From Bacteroides sp. ET71 (lineage in GTDB: Bacteria; Bacteroidota; Bacteroidia; Bacteroidales; Bacteroidaceae), in NCBI RefSeq assembly GCF_023336905.1, contig NZ_JAMBLS010000007.1:1-64000 (forward strand): DNA of 64,000 nucleotides. Direction: 5' to 3'. The notes below the pieces were generated by a model. That model saw only the letters and a program-made list of their open reading frames with translations, was not told where the DNA came from and searched no databases. Every line of letters starts with the position of its first letter. Position 1 is the first letter of the stretch. The position numbers were made by a program, and so were the translations under genes. Below are positions 60,049 through 64,000 of the stretch, piece after piece.

Positions 60049-60078
60049 AGAGCGGCATCCGGATACAGAGGCCGCTCT
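60049..60078 (-). terminator. Terminator of the caspase-like gene
   Basis: AGAGCGGC (60049-60056) and GCCGCTCT (60071-60078); T-rich sequence follows in the minus direction. Confidence 0.8.
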
Positions 60079-60104
60079 TCTCTCATTATATATCTCCCTC
60101 GAAG

Positions 60105-62324
60105 TCAGTTGGCAGTAACCGTAGGTTCGGTAGAAAGTTCCTCCGGAAGCGGTGTCCATAATTGGACATCCTCCCAGCCGGTCCAAGTGGGAGAAACCAT
60201 GTATTGCGGCTCTTGCATCTTGCCAATCAAAGCCGTAGCTTGCTTGACATCGGCATTGGTCTTCTCGAACAGTTGTTTCATCGTAATGTTTCCCTTAGCA
60301 TCTTTAATGGCCTTAATCAAATAATAAGTGTAATAACCCTGCTGCTTGTCGTGAAACACACTGGAGGTCTGGTCGCCGCTACTGGATGAGAAACTCAGCG
60401 TATGCCCTTGAGGCACACCCATCCGGGGCACTACACGCACACCTTTCTGTGCTATCAACGGCGCGTTGCTCTTATACCCACCGCTGAAGCAGGCATCCAA
60501 GAACACGTAAGCCCCCTTGACGGGATACTGGGACAAACGCTTGTACAAATCTGCCAACGAAATGCCCAAATGAATGTTCTTACCCGTGATATCTACGGGC
60601 AACAAGTAAGGCTCTTTCGTAGCCTCATCATTGTTACCATGTCCTGAATAATAGAAAATCAGTTCGGCTTCCGGGTCTGCACTCGCCATGTTCATCAGCC
60701 AGTCCAGTTGTTCATGCATCATACCCGCCGTCGCATTGGGCACGATATGAACCTGACTTTCAGGCACACCGAAAGTACGTACACAATATTCGCGGAACAA
60801 CATGGCATCGTTTACGGCAAAAGGCACGTTGATTTCCGCATTGGCACCTGTCATGCTGTAATCCTCGTTACCAATCACCAAAGCATAGCGATGAGGATTA
60901 ACGGCACCCACCGGCACATCTTCCATCAATTCACTGTTATAAGTAGAAATCGTATATTTCCCCACCTCTTGACGAGCTCTCATATTGCCTTGAATCTTGA
61001 TTGTATTGGAAGATGTCAGATACTCACCCAGCTTGACCTTGTATGCCTCGTTCAAATAGGAAGAATGAGAATCCTCGCTCACGCTTACCATGACAGCAAC
61101 CGAATCGCCGTCGAAACGTTTATTTACCAGGAAATCATAATCCACGGTAGCCACCTCACCGGCAGGAATACTGTCGACTGTCATTTCCGGCACTTCTGTA
61201 TTGAACACATTTCTCGGCAATTTAAAACTCAATTTCACATTACGGGCAGTCTTCGCACCGAAGTTCTGGATAGCCAGAATCAATTTCCCGTTTTTACCCA
61301 ATGTGATAGAAGAACCATCAGCCGCCAGGAACTGATGGTCTGCCACACGCAGACGAGGCATGGCATATTCCTGTGTATTGACAACCAGCTCTGCCGGATC
61401 CGCATCAAAACCATTGGCCTCAAAAGCATAAATATTAATCTTAGCCAACGCGGTAGGCATGTCTTTTTTCACCAGATAACGGAACGTATATTGTTTAGAA
61501 GTCCCAGCCAGAATATTACCTCCATCCAATTCACGCGGTCCATCGAAAAACTCATCATAACCCTGTTGTTCCGAGAAACGAAGACGGATATTATAAGCAT
61601 CTCCCTTGCCCTGGTTCTCTATCGTAAACTGAATAGCAAAACTTTCACCGGCATCAATCACCTTATTGGCATTGCCATCTATGAAGCTGTCTACGCGAAT
61701 CACCAGCATAGCCGGTTCCACAGGCACTGGAATCGGTTCATTGGTAGTTGTTTCCGGTTTGGTTTGTTTCAAAGCCTCATTATAGGCAAGCAAACGCGAT
61801 GGGAAAGAAGTATAAGAAGCTCCATCTGCTATAATCTTGGACAATACTTCATACTCTGGTTTCATATCCATATACTGATATACACCAGCCAACCCTTGCA
61901 TATATAATTGGGAGGTAGGTTCCTTCTCCAAGATTTTCAAAAACAAATCTTTGGCTTCCAACAAGTAACCGGATGCCCGTTGACGTATCAAAGCATATTC
62001 TGCATCATCGGCCACCGTCAATCCACTGTTCACAATCTCTGTTGCAACATTGAAATTGGCACGGGCAAGCCCCGTCAACAGCTCAAAACTGTCAGGTGAC
62101 AAAGCATACATACGTTTATATATATCAAGAGCCTCCATATTCTTCCCCTGGCGTTCCAGAATACGTGCTTTTATAGGAAGCACCTGCACATTGTTAGGAT
62201 CCACCTTCAGTATACGGTCAATGGCACTCAACAATTTTGGCATGTTATTGGTTGCAATATGCACATTCACCAGATTGTACAAGAAGTCAAGTGACACCGG
62301 ATATTTAGTAATGGCTTCCTCCAA
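60105..62324 (-). CDS. Caspase-like (peptidase C14) protein with TPR and CARDB domains, N-terminally truncated
   Basis: 739 residues from a TTG. N-terminal TPR helices (about 1-170) are followed by two CARDB/Ig-like beta domains (about 205-420). A C14 caspase domain (about 475-720) follows, with the dyad His562 (YYSGHGNND) and Cys612 (FLDACFSGG) intact. No signal peptide and no ATG precede the TPRs. The frame stays open upstream to a TAA at 62403-62405, and the residues there (LNLIYLSQKNYAEQE) continue a TPR. A homologue would be expected to have a signal and more repeats, so the gene looks cut at its 5' end. An A8 tract (62380-62387) lies at the break. Confidence 0.75.
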   Translation of the reverse strand: MEEAITKYPVSLDFLYNLVNVHIATNNMPKLLSAIDRILKVDPNNVQVLPIKARILERQGKNMEALDIYKRMYALSPDSFELLTGLARANFNVATEIVNSGLTVADDAEYALIRQRASGYLLEAKDLFLKILEKEPTSQLYMQGLAGVYQYMDMKPEYEVLSKIIADGASYTSFPSRLLAYNEALKQTKPETTTNEPIPVPVEPAMLVIRVDSFIDGNANKVIDAGESFAIQFTIENQGKGDAYNIRLRFSEQQGYDEFFDGPRELDGGNILAGTSKQYTFRYLVKKDMPTALAKINIYAFEANGFDADPAELVVNTQEYAMPRLRVADHQFLAADGSSITLGKNGKLILAIQNFGAKTARNVKLSFKLPRNVFNTEVPEMTVDSIPAGEVATVDYDFLVNKRFDGDSVAVMVSVSEDSHSSYLNEAYKVKLGEYLTSSNTIKIQGNMRARQEVGKYTISTYNSELMEDVPVGAVNPHRYALVIGNEDYSMTGANAEINVPFAVNDAMLFREYCVRTFGVPESQVHIVPNATAGMMHEQLDWLMNMASADPEAELIFYYSGHGNNDEATKEPYLLPVDITGKNIHLGISLADLYKRLSQYPVKGAYVFLDACFSGGYKSNAPLIAQKGVRVVPRMGVPQGHTLSFSSSSGDQTSSVFHDKQQGYYTYYLIKAIKDAKGNITMKQLFEKTNADVKQATALIGKMQEPQYMVSPTWTGWEDVQLWTPLPEELSTEPTVTAN

Positions 62325-62424
62325 TATTTTTTCTTGCTCAGCGTAGTTCTTCTGCGACAGATAAATCAGGTTTAAATTTAAAAAAAATAATAAGCCAAGC
62401 GTTTATTCCATCTGAATCTACGGA

Positions 62425-62571
62425 TTAATGGCAGTATCGTTGTATACTACGTTTAAATCCGCTCCAAAATCCTTCTATTGCAGTGTAAGCATTAGCACAT
62501 GCATATTGTCCTTTGCCGTAGTCAACACTTTCGTATATTTTGACGAATATATCATAATCACAACCATTCAT
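62425..62571 (-). CDS. Candidate 48-residue small protein
   Basis: An ATG frame of 48 codons: it begins MNGCDYDIFVKIYESVDYGK, has a GQYACANAYTAIEGF stretch in the middle and ends RSIQRYCH. The composition (Gly, Ala, aromatic and three Cys) is not random-looking, and it sits in the space behind the truncated caspase-like gene. There is no recognised family or clear promoter, so it may be a chance frame. Confidence 0.3.
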   Translation of the reverse strand: MNGCDYDIFVKIYESVDYGKGQYACANAYTAIEGFWSGFKRSIQRYCH

Positions 62572-63031
62572 CGGTAATAACCTTCGGTGTGTTTAACCGT
62601 TCTGAATATCGGAATAATAAGATATTTCTTGGAGGTGCTTTCGGCTACACAGTAAAACGACCTAACCACCTCTTTGTAGGTTACACGTGGCATATGCTTA
62701 CTATTCTCATGGTAGAAATTTTGAGGATAAGACATCTGTATGGATATGGTACCTTATTCCTATTTCCTTTGCTTATACTTTTTTTGATTGGCTATTAACC
62801 ATATAGCCATAAACCACTTGCGCAAAAAGTGCTCAAGATAACTCAAGCAATTCTCTTATGTCGGAAAAACTTGCGATAAACTGAAAAGTGAAGTAAATTT
62901 AGCAAAACATACACCAACAATAATGCGTTTGATATATATTGACAAGAAAAATCCTTTGTTATGAAAGTTTTTCCCGCCAAAGTTTTGTTAGGCATTAATG
63001 TGTATAATTCAATTTGTTTAAATCATTCAAT

Positions 63032-63051
63032 TATATTTGCACGCAAATATA
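63032..63051. promoter_or_regulatory. Palindrome with facing -7 boxes
   Basis: A perfect 20-base palindrome that includes TATATTTG on both strands. Neither side has a -33 element at the normal 19-base spacing, so promoter activity is doubtful; it could be an operator. Confidence 0.3.
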
Positions 63052-63164
63052 AAGATTATTTTTTGACACGATTAAACAAAAAGAAGCAGTTTACCTTCTA
63101 TCCGTCATTCTTTAGGTATTAAGCATACAAAAATAAGGATTAAACAGCACAAGAGGTTCTAATT

Positions 63165-64000
63165 TTATTCCACCTTATCCAATCCCATTTTCTTGGCACG
63201 CTGCAACATGAATTCGTAAGCGGCGTCGTGTTCATTGGGAATGACCCCATCCAGAATAGCGTCTTTAATGGCACTCTTCAACGAGCCAACCTTTGGGCAG
63301 GGAGGGAGGTTGAAAACCTTCATGATTTCTTCCCCACTTACGGGAGGTTGGAAATTGCGGATGCGGTCGCGTTCTTCCAAATCTTTCAGTTTGCGGCGCA
63401 CCAGTTGGAAATTGTTCAGAAAACGTTCCTTACGCTCACGGTTCTTCGAGGTTATGTCTGCTTCGCACAATAGCATCAAGTCGTCGATATCGTCTCCGGC
63501 TTCAAACAACAGACGGCGCACGGCAGAGTCTGTCACTTCTTCGTCGGCTATGACAATGGGACGCATGTGCAGTCCTACCAGTTTCTGCACATACTTCATT
63601 TTTTCATTCATGGGCAACTTCATCTTCCGGAAAATATCGGGCACCATCTTGGCGCCGACGAAGTTATGGTTATGAAATGTCCAGCCGATACGCGGTTCCC
63701 AGCGTTTGGTCACAGGTTTAGCGATGTCGTGCAGCAGCGCCGCCCAACGCAGCCACAGGTTATCGGTCTGCTTGCTGATGTTGTCCAACACCTCCAGCGT
63801 GTGATAGAAATTGTCTTTATGCCCCTTTCCGTTCCGGGTTTCCACGCCTTGCAGCTTCACCAGTTCCGGGAAAATCAGTTCCAGCAGACCGCAACGGTCC
63901 AAGTCTATAAAGCCCCTGGAGGGTACGGGCGACAGTATGATTTTGTTCAACTCGTCGGCTATGCGCTCGCGCGAGATGATGGAAATCCGTTCGCGGTTAC
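63165..64000 (-). CDS. CCA-adding enzyme / polynucleotide adenylyltransferase with HD domain (partial, 5' end outside window)
   Basis: The frame continues to the right edge of the window ([19 protein letters not shown] precedes an internal Met), so the catalytic nucleotidyltransferase head is outside. Visible are the neck ([30 protein letters not shown]) and an HD domain with HLEVLDN-like HTLEVLDN and LLHDIAKP. The C-terminal tail contains [20 protein letters not shown]. This is the class II CCA-adding enzyme with HD domain (phosphohydrolase) usual in Bacteroidota, which builds or repairs the CCA end of tRNAs. That fits with the tmRNA here lacking an encoded CCA. Confidence 0.9.
   Translation of the reverse strand, partial: NRERISIISRERIADELNKIILSPVPSRGFIDLDRCGLLELIFPELVKLQGVETRNGKGHKDNFYHTLEVLDNISKQTDNLWLRWAALLHDIAKPVTKRWEPRIGWTFHNHNFVGAKMVPDIFRKMKLPMNEKMKYVQKLVGLHMRPIVIADEEVTDSAVRRLLFEAGDDIDDLMLLCEADITSKNRERKERFLNNFQLVRRKLKDLEERDRIRNFQPPVSGEEIMKVFNLPPCPKVGSLKSAIKDAILDGVIPNEHDAAYEFMLQRAKKMGLDKVE

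Larger units (their letters stand above)
62325..63164. other. Gene-poor region upstream of the truncated caspase-like gene
   Basis: 840 AT-rich bases. It holds the open-frame extension of the TPR region (to 62402), a 48-codon candidate frame on the minus strand (62425-62571) and the palindrome TATATTTGCACGCAAATATA (63032-63051), whose halves read as -7 boxes on both strands. No gene is firmly supported. Confidence 0.6.

Noticed and set aside
60708-61907. A 399-codon plus-strand frame opposite the caspase-like gene
   Set aside because: It is antisense to conserved CARDB and caspase domains and has no recognisable domain of its own.
62589-62798. 69-codon plus-strand frame starting with GTG
   Set aside because: It is hydrophobic by chance in AT-rich DNA, with no promoter, family or neighbour support.

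Overview
The window comes from a gut-type Bacteroidota, most likely a member of the Bacteroidaceae. The reasons are the promoter form (TTTG, about 19 bases, TAnnTTTG) in front of many genes, the lack of Shine-Dalgarno sites, a tmRNA encoding the tag GENNYALAA, LptE/LptC/SurA-type envelope genes in Bacteroides-like order, and families largely restricted to this phylum (DUF4831, DUF6266, HU-like proteins with tails, TPR-HTH regulators). No tRNA, rRNA, CRISPR array or recognisable transposase is visible.

Layout: 1-8975 is an AT-rich accessory island. A leftward block encodes an AlbA/Schlafen-type ATP-binding protein, a very large GIY-YIG + SF2 helicase + adenine methyltransferase restriction enzyme, its small partner and an XRE regulator. 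A rightward block encodes a membrane protein, a PD-(D/E)XK nuclease and an unknown protein. 9374-15203 holds housekeeping genes (DPP-IV-like peptidase, lipA, an RsmI-like methylase, fabI). 15401-22331 is a phosphatase followed by the branched-chain amino acid operon ilvD-ilvB-ilvN-acyl-ACP thioesterase-ilvC. That operon is headed by a leader peptide of 25 residues, 12 of them Leu, Ile or Val, and by an antiterminator/terminator pair, i.e. a classical attenuator. 22407-28839 is GC-rich: an Upf1-like helicase, an HU-like protein behind a 22-bp tandem repeat, and a 5-alpha-reductase / Old Yellow Enzyme / SDR trio that resembles gut Bacteroidota steroid and bile-acid reduction clusters. 28998-47487 is mostly housekeeping and mostly leftward: fumarase, tmRNA, secG, lptE, a sigma-54 activator, pdxA, rlmN, surA-like, lptC.

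47488-57688 is a second AT-rich accessory island. It encodes what looks like a complete radical-SAM peptide (RiPP) system: a membrane-spanning TPR-HTH regulator, a small secreted protein, a double-glycine precursor peptide, a radical SAM/SPASM maturase, a TonB-type outer-membrane barrel, a C39-peptidase ABC exporter and a stub of a HlyD adaptor. A strong terminator separates the precursor from the maturase. After it come a DUF6266 protein, a TtcA-like PP-loop enzyme, an N-terminally truncated caspase-like protein and the start-less end of a CCA-adding enzyme gene that runs off the window.

Two features cut across the regions. First, intergenic spaces carry many short tandem repeats with periods of 11 or 22-24 bp; two of the families each occur at two distant loci. 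Second, the HU-like protein (24591) and the DUF6266 protein (57946) are unrelated but end in the same residues, SDDDSGQGTFG, encoded by different synonymous codons.
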